From Acetobacteraceae bacterium (lineage in GTDB: Bacteria > Pseudomonadota > Alphaproteobacteria > Acetobacterales > Acetobacteraceae), in contig PKWQ01000188.1 of the NCBI GenBank assembly GCA_003133265.1, positions 1,684 to 14,880 on the forward strand: DNA of 13,197 nucleotides, given 5' to 3'. Position 1 is the stretch's first letter; each line of letters opens with the position of its first letter. The notes under the pieces are model-generated. The model was not told the origin of the DNA. It searched no databases and worked only from the letters and a program-made list of their open reading frames with translations. Both the position numbers and the translations under genes were made by a program. Below, piece by piece: positions 1-6,997 of the stretch.

Positions 1-1109
1 GCGAACTTGCCGCCGCGCATCTCCAGCACGACCACGCCCTCGGCCGAAGCCGGGTCGCGGCCCGCGGTGAAGCTGGCCGGTCCCATCACGCCGGTATAGC
101 TGGTCTTCGCCAATGCGGCGGTGATCTTCTCGGGGTCCGCCGCGCCGGCGCGGTCGATCGCGGCGGCGACGATGAACATGCAGTCATAGGCCTGCGCCGC
201 GAACTGGTCGGGGTCCTTGCCGTACTTGGCCTTGAAGGCGGCGACGAACTTCTGGTTGGCCGGATCGGCCTTGCCGATGAACCACGGGCTGCCGACGATC
301 AGGCCGTCAGCCGCCGCGCCGGCGATCTCCCCCAGCTTCGGCGAGTTGGAGCCGTTGCCGCCGACCAGCAGCGTTTCCTTGCCGATGCCAAGCTGGCGTG
401 CCTGCAACACCACGCCGGAAACCGGCTCGACCAGCGCCGAAATGCCGATCGCGTCGGGCTTCAGCCCCTTGATCTTGGTCAGCTGGGCGGAAAAATCGGT
501 ATCCTTGCTGCCGAAGCTCTCGATGTCCACGATCTTCAGGCCGAGCTTCTCGGCGGCGGCCTTCATCACGTCGAAGCCGGACTTCGAGAAGGCGTCGTCG
601 TTGGCATACATCAGCGCGATCGTCTTCACGCCCCGGCTCTGCGCCTTCTTCAGCGTCACCGGCAACACGTCGCTTTCCGGCAGCGAGGTGCGGAAGATGT
701 ACGGTCCAATCTCGGTGATGCCATTGGCGGTGGTGGAGGTGCCGACGGTCGGAATCTTGCGCTCGTTGGTCACCGGACCGACGGCGAACATCTCGTTGGA
801 GAGCGTCGGGCCGATGATCGTCACCACCTTGTCGCGGCCGATCAGCTTGCGCGCGGCGTTGATCGCCTGATCCTTGTTGCCGGCCGAATCCTCGACCGTC
901 AGCGCGATCTTCTGCCCGCCCAGGACACCCTTCTGGTTGATCTGCTCCAGCGCCAGTTCCAGGCCGGAGCGGATGACGATGCCATAGGCCGCGGCCGGGC
1001 CGGACAGGATCTCGATGGCGCCGACCGGCACATCGGCCCGCGCGGCCGCCGTGAACGTCGCCGCACCGACCAGCGCGGCCAAACCGGCCGCGAAATTTCT
1101 TCGAATCAT
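1..1109 (-). CDS. LivK-type ABC transporter substrate-binding protein (3' end cut by window edge)
   Basis: Periplasmic binding protein of the branched-chain amino acid/amide (HAAT, peripla_BP_6) family, which delivers a ligand to a LivHMGF-type importer. The reading frame is open from the ATG at 1107-1109 to the left edge, about 369 codons, so only the last residues are likely missing. The N-terminus MIRRNFAAGLAALVG... is a signal peptide ending near Ala-Arg-Ala at residue 25. The mature protein shows family hallmarks: an early LSGPAAAYG segment, then GVLGGQKIALTVEDSAGN, TIIGPTLSNE and IPTVGTSTTANGI, and later ALMYANDDAFSKSGFDV. A GGAGG ribosome site (complement of 1118-1122) lies 8 nt before the start. 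The ligand cannot be told from sequence; aromatic or organic acids are common for this family in soil alphaproteobacteria. No Liv permease or ATPase gene is visible here. Family call is firm, substrate unknown. Confidence 0.93.
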   Translation of the reverse strand, partial: MIRRNFAAGLAALVGAATFTAAARADVPVGAIEILSGPAAAYGIVIRSGLELALEQINQKGVLGGQKIALTVEDSAGNKDQAINAARKLIGRDKVVTIIGPTLSNEMFAVGPVTNERKIPTVGTSTTANGITEIGPYIFRTSLPESDVLPVTLKKAQSRGVKTIALMYANDDAFSKSGFDVMKAAAEKLGLKIVDIESFGSKDTDFSAQLTKIKGLKPDAIGISALVEPVSGVVLQARQLGIGKETLLVGGNGSNSPKLGEIAGAAADGLIVGSPWFIGKADPANQKFVAAFKAKYGKDPDQFAAQAYDCMFIVAAAIDRAGAADPEKITAALAKTSYTGVMGPASFTAGRDPASAEGVVVLEMRGGKF

Positions 1110-1139
1110 TGCACGTTCCTCCGCAAGGAAATTAGGTGG

Positions 1140-1167
1140 ACCCTAACCGAACGGGTCTCGAACTCAA
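1140..1167 (-). promoter_or_regulatory. possible sigma70-type promoter for the LivK-type gene
   Basis: Read on the minus strand there is TTGAGT (complement of 1162-1167), a 16-nt spacer, then TAGGGT (complement of 1140-1145), about 30 nt before the ATG at 1109. It lies after the hairpin that follows the upstream oxidoreductase gene, so it would give the binding protein its own transcript. The match to consensus is modest, and such boxes arise by chance. Confidence 0.3.
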
Positions 1168-1182
1168 AGCGATGCTTCGGCC

Positions 1183-1214
1183 GGAGGATCGCGGTGGGCC
1201 GGCCGCGATCCTCC
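1183..1214 (-). terminator. perfect 12-bp stem hairpin after the flavin oxidoreductase gene
   Basis: GGAGGATCGCGG at 1183-1194 is the exact reverse complement of CCGCGATCCTCC at 1203-1214, with an 8-nt loop. The hairpin starts two bases past the stop codon of the oxidoreductase gene at 1217. There is no T-tract after the stem on the minus strand, so it is not a classical intrinsic terminator. It may act as a Rho-assisted terminator or as a 3'-end stabiliser that lowers read-through into the LivK-type gene. Confidence 0.55.
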
Positions 1215-1216
1215 CG

Positions 1217-2191
1217 TCAGCCGAAGATTTCGCCCAGGCGGCGGATCGAGCCCAGCACCTTCTCCTGTTCCAGGCCAGGCCACTGCACGCGCATGACGAA
1301 GTGGTTCACGCCAAGCCGCTCCTGCCAGCGCGCGATCTCCTCCTTCACCGACACCTTGTCGCCGATGATGAAGCGATCGCGGGCCATCTCCTCGAAACTC
1401 ATGTGGGCGGTGGGGCTTTCCATGCCCCAGGCGGCGTAGGAGTTGTACTTGTATTCCAGCGCGGCGCGGCATTCCTCCATCGCCGTGGCGTGGTTAGCCC
1501 CGACATAGCATTCGCGCGCGATCGGGAATTCCTCGGCCTGCTTGCCGTACTCCAGCAACGCCTGCCGGTAGATCCGCATCAGCGGCTCGGTGGCGCCGAG
1601 CGTCGTCGCATTGGCGATCAGCCAGGCATCGCCGATGCGCGCGGCGCGCTTCACCGCTGCCTCCACCAGCCCGGCCACCCAGACCGGCGGACCGCCCGGA
1701 CGCACCGGCTTCAGGCTGATGCCGTGGTCCTTCACCGAGTAGAAGCGGCCCTGGAACGTCACCCGGTCCTCGGTCCACAGCCGGCGCATCAGCTGAATGC
1801 TTTCGGTAAACCGCAGCGCCCGCTCTTTCAGCGGCACGCCGAAGGCATCGAACTCGCCCTCGCGGTAGCCCAGTCCGACGCCGAGCACGAAGTTGCCCCC
1901 GCTCAGCACGTCGAAGGTCGCCGCTTCCTCGGCCACATGAACCGGGTTCAGCAGCGGCAGCAGCAGGATGTTGCCGCCGACCGTCATGCCCTGAGCCTCG
2001 CGCAGCAGATAGGCCATCATCGGCGCGATCTGCAGCATTTGCAGCGGCGCGGTCAGGTAGTGATGGGGAAACAGCACCGAGGCGAAGCCCGATTGGCGCG
2101 CCATCCGCACCTGCTCCACCAGTTCAGGAACCCGCGCGGCGACGCTGTCACCCTCCGGAAACTGGGTGTTGATGAACATGCCGACTTTCAT
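1217..2191 (-). CDS. LLM-class flavin-dependent oxidoreductase (luciferase-like monooxygenase)
   Basis: A 324-residue protein of the bacterial luciferase-like superfamily, TIM-barrel enzymes that use reduced FMN or F420 to oxidise small organic substrates. The start MKVGMFINTQFPEG is the usual first strand. Further family segments are FASVLFPHHY near residue 40, GGNILLLPLLNPVHVAEEAATFDVLSGG, then LGVGLGYREGEFDAFGVP and RRLWTEDRVTFQGRFYSV near the middle, and PPVWVAGL. The length is normal and the gene looks intact. A GAGGGAG ribosome site precedes the ATG at 2189-2191. It follows the ABC importer genes on the same strand after a 100-nt gap. LLM enzymes next to NitT/TauT importers often act on alkanesulfonates, pyrimidines or other S/N compounds, so a monooxygenase for the imported compound is plausible. 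That role is inference; the family call is firm. Confidence 0.93.
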   Translation of the reverse strand: MKVGMFINTQFPEGDSVAARVPELVEQVRMARQSGFASVLFPHHYLTAPLQMLQIAPMMAYLLREAQGMTVGGNILLLPLLNPVHVAEEAATFDVLSGGNFVLGVGLGYREGEFDAFGVPLKERALRFTESIQLMRRLWTEDRVTFQGRFYSVKDHGISLKPVRPGGPPVWVAGLVEAAVKRAARIGDAWLIANATTLGATEPLMRIYRQALLEYGKQAEEFPIARECYVGANHATAMEECRAALEYKYNSYAAWGMESPTAHMSFEEMARDRFIIGDKVSVKEEIARWQERLGVNHFVMRVQWPGLEQEKVLGSIRRLGEIFG

Positions 2192-2215
2192 GGCCGTCTC
2201 CCTCTGTTGGCGCGC

Positions 2216-2243
2216 AGTCTAGCGGGCGCGGCGATCCAGCCAA
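2216..2243 (-). promoter_or_regulatory. possible promoter for the flavin oxidoreductase gene
   Basis: On the minus strand TTGGCT (complement of 2238-2243), 16 nt of spacer and TAGACT (complement of 2216-2221) lie about 25 nt before the ATG at 2191. If real, it lets the oxidoreductase be transcribed apart from the importer genes. The evidence is only resemblance to consensus. Confidence 0.25.
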
Positions 2244-2253
2244 GGGCCAGGCA

Positions 2254-2273
2254 GCCGGCACTCCTCTGCCGGC
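2254..2273 (-). terminator. short GC-rich hairpin after the NitT/TauT binding-protein gene
   Basis: GCCGGCA at 2254-2260 pairs perfectly with TGCCGGC at 2267-2273 around a 6-nt loop, 18 nt past the stop of the binding-protein gene. No T-run follows on the minus strand. It could weaken read-through or protect the 3' end of the importer mRNA. In DNA this rich in GC, a 7-bp stem is only weak evidence. Confidence 0.3.
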
Positions 2274-2291
2274 CCATGCTCGAAAAATCGG

Positions 2292-3299
2292 TCAGTGCGG
2301 CGTAGCCGCGGCGAAGGAAGGGTCGACCAGCGTCTCATAGGTGCCCTTGAACCCCGGCAGGAACTGCGCGGTGATCTTGATGACGGCGTCCACGCTCTCG
2401 CGCGACATCACGGGGGTGGCGAGGTAGCTCGGGTACTGCGCGTCGAACGCCGCGTCGAATGCGGCCTGCGGCATGTTCGGGAATTCCTTTTCCTTCAGTA
2501 CCTGCTTGGCCTTCTCCTTCTGCTCGTGCAGGAAGCTCTGGCCTTCGACGATGGCCCGAACGACCCGTTCCGCCACGTCCCGGTGGCTGGCGAGGTACGG
2601 CTTGTCGGCGGCGATGGCCATGAACAGCGCCTTGTCCAGCAGGCCGACATGCTCGCGGATGGGATCGACCAGCAGCGCGGCCGTGCCCTCCTGGATCAGC
2701 TGCTCCGGCACCGGCGGGCTGCCGGACACGGCATCGACCTGGTGGTTCTGCAACGCCGGCAGCAGGTTGGGCAGGCCGCCGAGCGAGACGATGGTGGCGT
2801 CGCGCTCCGGGTTCAGGCCGTAGGTCATCATCACCACCCGCAATGCCTGATCGGTGGAGGCGCTAAGCTCGGTGACGCCGATCTTCAGGCCGCGCAGCAG
2901 CGCCACCCGATCCTTCAGCGACATGTCCGGTACCAGGTGCAGCCGCTCCGCCACGTCCTTGTGCAGGACGATCTTGGTCGCGAACCCGGAGGTTATGCCG
3001 GCGATCATGCGGGTATCGGCGGCGCCGGCGTGATTGGCCTGCAATGGGTGAAACACGATGCAGGCGCAGAACTGCGCCGACCCGCTGACCAGCGGCACGA
3101 TCGACTTCATGCCGCTGCCGGTGTTGATGAACTGCACATCCAGCCCCTGCTTGGCAAAAAAACCAAGATCCTGTGCGAGATAGATCGAGGACGCGGTCAG
3201 GCTGTGGCCAGCCTGGTTCATGACGATCTGTTCCGCCCGCGCCGCGCCGCTGGCGGCCACCAACCCCAGGCCAAGCACGGCCGCCCCGAATCTCTTCAT
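2292..3299 (-). CDS. NitT/TauT-type ABC transporter substrate-binding protein
   Basis: A 335-residue periplasmic binding protein of the SsuA/TauA/NMT1 family, the ligand-capture part of the importer encoded just upstream. Residues 1-22 form a signal peptide (MKRFGAAVLGLGLVAASG..., cleaved after Ala-Arg-Ala). The mature N-terminus has the family pattern SSIYLAQDLGFFAKQGLDVQFINTGSG followed by a region that scores small-residue and Ser/Gly contacts (LVSGSAQFCA). The second lobe has LKIGVTELSASTDQALR and ALQNHQVDAVSGSPPVPEQL, where the Asp-Ala-Val segment is typical. The start at 3297-3299 is preferred over an in-frame ATG at 3321-3323 because a GGGGAAGGGA ribosome site lies just before it and the signal peptide then begins cleanly. 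The gene starts 26 nt after the permease stop, so it is in the same operon. Candidate ligands are sulfonates, nitrate-like anions, pyrimidines or aromatic acids; the sequence does not decide. Confidence 0.93.
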   Translation of the reverse strand: MKRFGAAVLGLGLVAASGAARAEQIVMNQAGHSLTASSIYLAQDLGFFAKQGLDVQFINTGSGMKSIVPLVSGSAQFCACIVFHPLQANHAGAADTRMIAGITSGFATKIVLHKDVAERLHLVPDMSLKDRVALLRGLKIGVTELSASTDQALRVVMMTYGLNPERDATIVSLGGLPNLLPALQNHQVDAVSGSPPVPEQLIQEGTAALLVDPIREHVGLLDKALFMAIAADKPYLASHRDVAERVVRAIVEGQSFLHEQKEKAKQVLKEKEFPNMPQAAFDAAFDAQYPSYLATPVMSRESVDAVIKITAQFLPGFKGTYETLVDPSFAAATPH

Positions 3300-3325
3300 G
3301 GTCGTTCCCTTCCCCAAGGTCATGT

Positions 3326-4153
3326 TCACGTCGATCGCGACGCGGTGGTGTTCCGCTCGATCCAGCCCAGCAGCCAGGTGAAGCAGGCGGCGAGCACCGT
3401 CAGAATGGCCAGCCCGGCGAACACCCCGGCGGTGTCGAACTGTGCGGCGCTTGAGTTGATCAGGTAGCCGATGCCGGCATTGCTGGCGAACACCTCCCCC
3501 ACCACCGCGCCGATCAGCGCGTAGGGGATGGAGATGCGCAGCCCGGTGAAAACCCAGAGCAGCGCCGACGGAATGATCACCTTCAGCACCACCTGTCGCC
3601 GGCTGGCGCCCATGGTGCGGACGATATTGATCAGGTCGTCGTCGACGCTCTGCACGCCGGTGAAGGTGTTGTAGAACACAAGAAAGAAAACAATGACGCC
3701 GGCGAGCAGAACCTTCATCGGCAGGCCGATGCCGAACCACAGGATGAACAGCGGCGCCAGCGCCACCTTCGGCAAGGCATTGACGGCGACGATGAACGGG
3801 CCGAACACCCGCGCCGCGAACGGCGAACGCCCCAGCACCAAGCCGGCGGTAAATCCTGTCAGCGCGCCGACGAAGAAGCCAATCACCGTCTCCTCCAGCG
3901 TCACCTCCAAATGGTGCCACAGCTCGCCCGAGGCCAGCCAACCCCACAGCCGATCCGCGATCAGGCTGGGTTTGCTGATATAGAACGCCCGCACCCAACG
4001 GCCGGAAGCCGCTTCCCACAGCGCCAAGAAACCAAACAGCAGGACCGCCTGACACAGCAACGCCGTGGCGGGCTTGTCGCGCAGCAACGGCCGGTCCGCC
4101 GCCGCGGCCGCTGGCGCCACCGCCACCAGGATCGGCGGCTCGGTCACGCGCAT
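3326..4153 (-). CDS. NitT/TauT-type ABC transporter permease (SsuC/TauC-like)
   Basis: A 275-residue inner-membrane permease of the BPD_transp_1 family. After a short polar N-terminus, hydrophobic segments lie near residues 34-50, 90-115, 125-160, 165-185 and in the last 60 residues, consistent with the six-helix fold. The cytoplasmic coupling loop, which docks onto the ATPase, is seen as NIVRTMGASRRQVVLKVIIP followed by a long helix with the usual Gly and Pro. The conserved stretch FIVAVNALPKVALAPLFILW, typical of NitT/TauT permeases, lies just before. The start ATG at 4151-4153 is 5 nt past the ATPase stop, which indicates translational coupling. The protein is full length for the family, with no odd features. 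It most likely works as a homodimer with the ATPase and the binding protein next door. Confidence 0.93.
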   Translation of the reverse strand: MRVTEPPILVAVAPAAAAADRPLLRDKPATALLCQAVLLFGFLALWEAASGRWVRAFYISKPSLIADRLWGWLASGELWHHLEVTLEETVIGFFVGALTGFTAGLVLGRSPFAARVFGPFIVAVNALPKVALAPLFILWFGIGLPMKVLLAGVIVFFLVFYNTFTGVQSVDDDLINIVRTMGASRRQVVLKVIIPSALLWVFTGLRISIPYALIGAVVGEVFASNAGIGYLINSSAAQFDTAGVFAGLAILTVLAACFTWLLGWIERNTTASRST

Positions 4154-4158
4154 CGGGT

Positions 4159-4953
4159 TCACATCGCCTCTCCCTGCGCGATCTCGCTGCGCATCAGTTC
4201 CCAGAGCTGCTTCTCCATCGCCACGAACGAATGTTCGAACTGGAGGCTGAACACATCGCGCGGGCGGCCCAGCGCCACCTCGAACGCCGCCTTCACGCGG
4301 CCGGGCCGGGCACCGAGCACCACCACGCGGTCGGCCAGCATCAGCGCCTCCGCGAGGTCGTGGGTCACGAACAGCACGGTCTTGCGCTCCGCCTGCCAGA
4401 CATCGAGCAACTGCTGCTGCATCACCATCTTCAACTGCGCGTCCAGCGCGCCGAACGGCTCGTCCATCAGCAGGGTATCGGGTGCCGAGACCAGCATGCG
4501 CGCGAGTGCGACGCGGCGGCGCATGCCGCCGGACAGCTCGGCCGGGCGATGCGCCGCGAAATCGGCCAGCCCGACCGACACCAGCGCCTGGCGCACCCGC
4601 TCCGCCCGCCGCGCTCCGGACCAGCCCTGAATCTCCAGCGGCACGGCGACGTTGCCGGCCACACTGCGCCACGGCAGCAGCGTGTCGCGCTGGGTCAGGT
4701 AGCCGACGCGGGTATTGACCTGCGTGACCGGCACCCCGTCGAACAGCACCGTGCCGCCGGAGGGGCGCATCAGCCCGGCGGTCATGTTCAGCGTCGTGGA
4801 CTTGCCGCAGCCGCTGGGGCCGAGCAGTGCGACGAATTCGCCGGGGCGGACCTGCAACGAGATCGGGCCCAGCGCCTCGACCACCGCCCCGCTGCGGCGG
4901 AACGATTTATGGACGTCATGAAACTCGATCTTCGCGGATGAAGTGGCCTGCAT
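4159..4953 (-). CDS. NitT/TauT-type ABC transporter ATP-binding protein
   Basis: A 264-residue ABC ATPase of the SsuB/TauB/NrtD group that powers the importer. All motifs are intact: Walker A GPSGCGKST at residues 45-53, Q-loop Gln88 in YLTQRDTLLPW, signature LSGGM at 140-144, Walker B LLMDEP at 161-166 followed by the FGALD D-loop, and the switch His198 in VTHDL. The start at 4951-4953 is the first possible ATG because an in-frame TGA lies only three codons before it; the ribosome site there is weak. This is the first gene of the minus-strand importer operon (ATPase, permease, binding protein). Its promoter should lie in the shared region 4954-5241, opposite the acyl-CoA synthetase. Confidence 0.95.
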   Translation of the reverse strand: MQATSSAKIEFHDVHKSFRRSGAVVEALGPISLQVRPGEFVALLGPSGCGKSTTLNMTAGLMRPSGGTVLFDGVPVTQVNTRVGYLTQRDTLLPWRSVAGNVAVPLEIQGWSGARRAERVRQALVSVGLADFAAHRPAELSGGMRRRVALARMLVSAPDTLLMDEPFGALDAQLKMVMQQQLLDVWQAERKTVLFVTHDLAEALMLADRVVVLGARPGRVKAAFEVALGRPRDVFSLQFEHSFVAMEKQLWELMRSEIAQGEAM

Positions 4954-5112
4954 CCGGGGTCAGGCCAGCACGGGCGGCAGGCAGATCGGGCCGGACAGCC
5001 GCACCAACCGCAGCCCCACGACGACGGAATATGGATCGCGTGTCAGCGGGTACGGCATGCGTTTTCCCCCGTTTGCGAGGGGCTGCGTGCGCCCTCGCCG
5101 TCTTCACGTCCG

Positions 5113-5140
5113 TTGTTCTGGACTTTGTTCTTTCTAGATT
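5113..5140 (+). promoter_or_regulatory. candidate promoter of the acyl-CoA synthetase operon
   Basis: TTGTTC at 5113-5118 and TAGATT at 5135-5140 are separated by 16 nt inside the only AT-rich patch of the region. They point toward the plus-strand synthetase and PLP-enzyme genes. Transcription would start near 5147, placing the palindrome at 5168-5186 about 20-40 nt downstream, a position suited to a repressor roadblock. The patch could equally serve the opposite strand. Confidence 0.4.
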
Positions 5141-5167
5141 TTATCGTGAATTCAATGTCGCGTCCAG

Positions 5168-5186
5168 GTCATCCGCAGCGGATGAC
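5168..5186. promoter_or_regulatory. perfect 19-bp palindrome, probable operator
   Basis: GTCATCCGCAGCGGATGAC has 9-bp arms that are exact reverse complements around one central A. It lies in the control region between two divergent operons and beside the promoter-like patch. Size and symmetry fit the binding site of a dimeric regulator such as a TetR-, GntR- or MarR-family protein. A hairpin role in the leader RNA is possible but less natural, given the one-base loop. Confidence 0.6.
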
Positions 5187-5241
5187 AGCGGGCGCCCGGA
5201 ACGAGTGCGGACAGCCGCGCCACGGGGTGGAGAAACGTCGA

Positions 5242-5295
5242 ATGGGCATCATCATCAGCGGCACGCTTCGGCGTCCGGCGGCCGTGGCGGCGTGA
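5242..5295 (+). CDS. possible 17-residue leader peptide ORF, overlapping the synthetase start
   Basis: A short ORF (MGIIISGTLRRPAAVAA) begins with ATG at 5242-5244, 9 nt after a GGAG ribosome site at 5229-5232. Its TGA at 5293-5295 overlaps the GTG start of the acyl-CoA synthetase in a GTGA arrangement, the classical geometry of translational coupling. The GTG itself has no obvious ribosome site, so ribosomes finishing the leader could restart there. Alternatively, this is the true N-terminus of the synthetase, displaced by a second one-base frameshift. Hydrophobic start, no known family. Confidence 0.4.
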   Translation: MGIIISGTLRRPAAVAA

Positions 5296-6931
5296 CCGCT
5301 CCGCGCACGCTGTTCGATCAGCTCGCCCTTGCCGCGTCCCGGTTCGGCGACGCGGAGTTCCTGGTGGTGGGACGGCGGGCGGAGGTATTGAGCTTCCGGC
5401 AACTGGCGGCGGCAGCGGAGCGGTTCGGCCGGGCGCTGCACGGATTGGGGGTGCGGCCCGGCGACCGGGTTGCGCTCTGGATGACCAACCAGGCCGCCTG
5501 GGCGGTCGCCGCCTATGGCATCGCGCGATGCGGCGCCGTGCTGGTCGCGGTGAATACCCGTCTGGCACCGCGCGAGGTCGCGCATATGCTGGAGTTGACC
5601 CGGCCCCGCGTCTGGCTGCTGGAGGATACCTTCCAGGGCAAGGTGCAGGCAACGGACCACGTCGCGCCGGTGCTGGACGCGCTGCGGCAGGCAAAGGTGG
5701 ATCTACCCGCCATCCTGGTTCGCAGCCGCGCCGGCCGCCGTTATCCGGGGATGCGCGATTGGGAAGAGACCGTAACCGCGCTGGGCGACGGCGCGGAGCT
5801 GCCGCCCGCCGCGGAGCTTGTGGCGCGCACCGCCGAGGCGGAATATCCCGAACTGCGCGGCGCCGCGGCGATCCTGTCCACCTCCGGCACCACCGGCAAG
5901 CCGAAAGGCGTGGTGCTGGGCCACGAGCAGCTGATCCACCTGGCCGAAGCGGTATCCGAGCGGCAATTGCTGCGCGCGGGCGAACGGTTCTACTCGGTCG
6001 GCCCGATGTTCCGTTGCAGCGGCTACATGCACGGCTTGCTGTGCAACCTGATCTCCGGATCGACCTACTACACCACCCCGAGCTACGACCCCGAGGAGGC
6101 CTGGGACGTGTTCGCGACCGAAGCGATCACGCTCTACCACGGCTTCGTCATCCCGTTGCAGGAGATGGCGCGGCTCCCGCAGTTCGACCGCGCGCGCGGT
6201 TGCGGCTCGACCGCGCCTGGTACGGCGCCTCGGCTGCCGAGATGGCCCGGCTGGAAGCGGTCTACGGCGCGCGGATGTGCGAGATCTACGGGCTGACGGA
6301 GACCGGCGGCAACACCTCGATCTGCTGGCCGCACGACCCCGTCGACATGCGCCATGATTCCGACGGGCGGCCCAACACCGGCGTCGAAGTCAAGATGATC
6401 GACCCGGCGACCGGCGCGCGCCAGCCGGACGGCACGCCGGGTGAGTTGTGCGTGCGCGGCTGGAACGTGATGCTCGGCTATTTCCGCGACCCCGAGGCGA
6501 CGTCGCGCACCATCGACGCCGATGGCTGGCTGCACACCGGCGACATCGGCGTGCTGGACCCGGACGGTTATCTGCGCATCACCGACCGGAAGAAGGACAT
6601 GATCGTGCTCTCCGGCGGCGACAACGTCTCTCCGGCGCGGATCGAGGGGCGGCTGATCGCCGAGCCGGAGATCGCCCAGGCGGTGGTGCTGGGCGAAGGG
6701 CAATCGGCGCTGTCGGCATTGCTGGTGGCGGCCGATGGCTGCGGCGAGGCGGAAGTGGCCAGCGCGCTCGCGCGGGTGAACCAGCGCCTGTCGGTGATCG
6801 AACGCGTGCGCCACCACACGCTGGTGGAGCCGTTCACCCTGGAGAACGGCTTCCTGACCCCGACGCAGAAGGTGAAGCGACGGATGGTTATGGAAGCCTA
6901 TGCGGCACGGCTGCACGCCGGGCCGGGGTGA
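5292..6931 (+). pseudogene. AMP-forming acyl-CoA synthetase, interrupted by a one-base frameshift
   Basis: An adenylate-forming enzyme (ANL superfamily) that activates a carboxylic acid to acyl-AMP and then acyl-CoA. Repaired, it has about 546 residues, normal for the family. The first part (frame of 5292) holds the N-terminal TLFDQLALAASRFGDAEF and the P-loop STSGTTGKPKG near residue 197. Near 6189-6204 the frame moves by -1. The second part has the WYGAS segment, YGLTETGG, LHTGDIG, the hinge ITDRKKDMIVLSGGDNVSP and the C-terminal PTQKVKRR with the probable catalytic lysine. Without correction the protein stops at 6296 after about 334 residues, losing all C-terminal motifs. The break lies in a CGCGCGCGCGG run, so slippage or a sequencing error is possible; everything else looks under selection. 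The GTG start is chosen because family homology begins there. It is first in an operon with the PLP enzyme. The substrate is unknown; an aromatic or medium-chain acid would be typical. Confidence 0.85.
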
Positions 6932-6997
6932 CGGGATCGACATCGCCCGCTGCCTTGCGTCGTACCAACAATCCCAGCACCCAGGAGTGATCACCCG

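Larger units (their letters stand above)
4954..5241. other. divergent intergenic control region
   Basis: About 290 nt with no convincing gene, between the importer operon (minus strand) and the acyl-CoA synthetase genes (plus strand). Frames stay open across it on both strands, but that is expected in such GC-rich DNA. No recognisable protein segment is encoded. The one AT-rich patch of the area is at 5113-5156, and the perfect palindrome at 5168-5186 sits just after it. A GGAG ribosome site for the plus-strand leader ORF is at 5229-5232. No regulator gene is present in the window, so the transcription factor that would bind here is encoded elsewhere. Confidence 0.7.

Noticed and set aside
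3300..3323. Upstream ATG for the NitT/TauT binding protein
   Set aside because: It would add eight residues before a clean signal peptide, and the better ribosome site serves the ATG at 3299.
1136..3467. Two long plus-strand frames opposite the LLM and binding-protein genes
   Set aside because: They have biased His/Arg/Gln composition and no recognisable domain; the minus-strand genes are convincing.
4827..5291. N-terminal extension of the acyl-CoA synthetase in the same open frame
   Set aside because: The extra residues resemble no family segment and overlap the control region and the importer ATPase; homology starts at the GTG at 5292.
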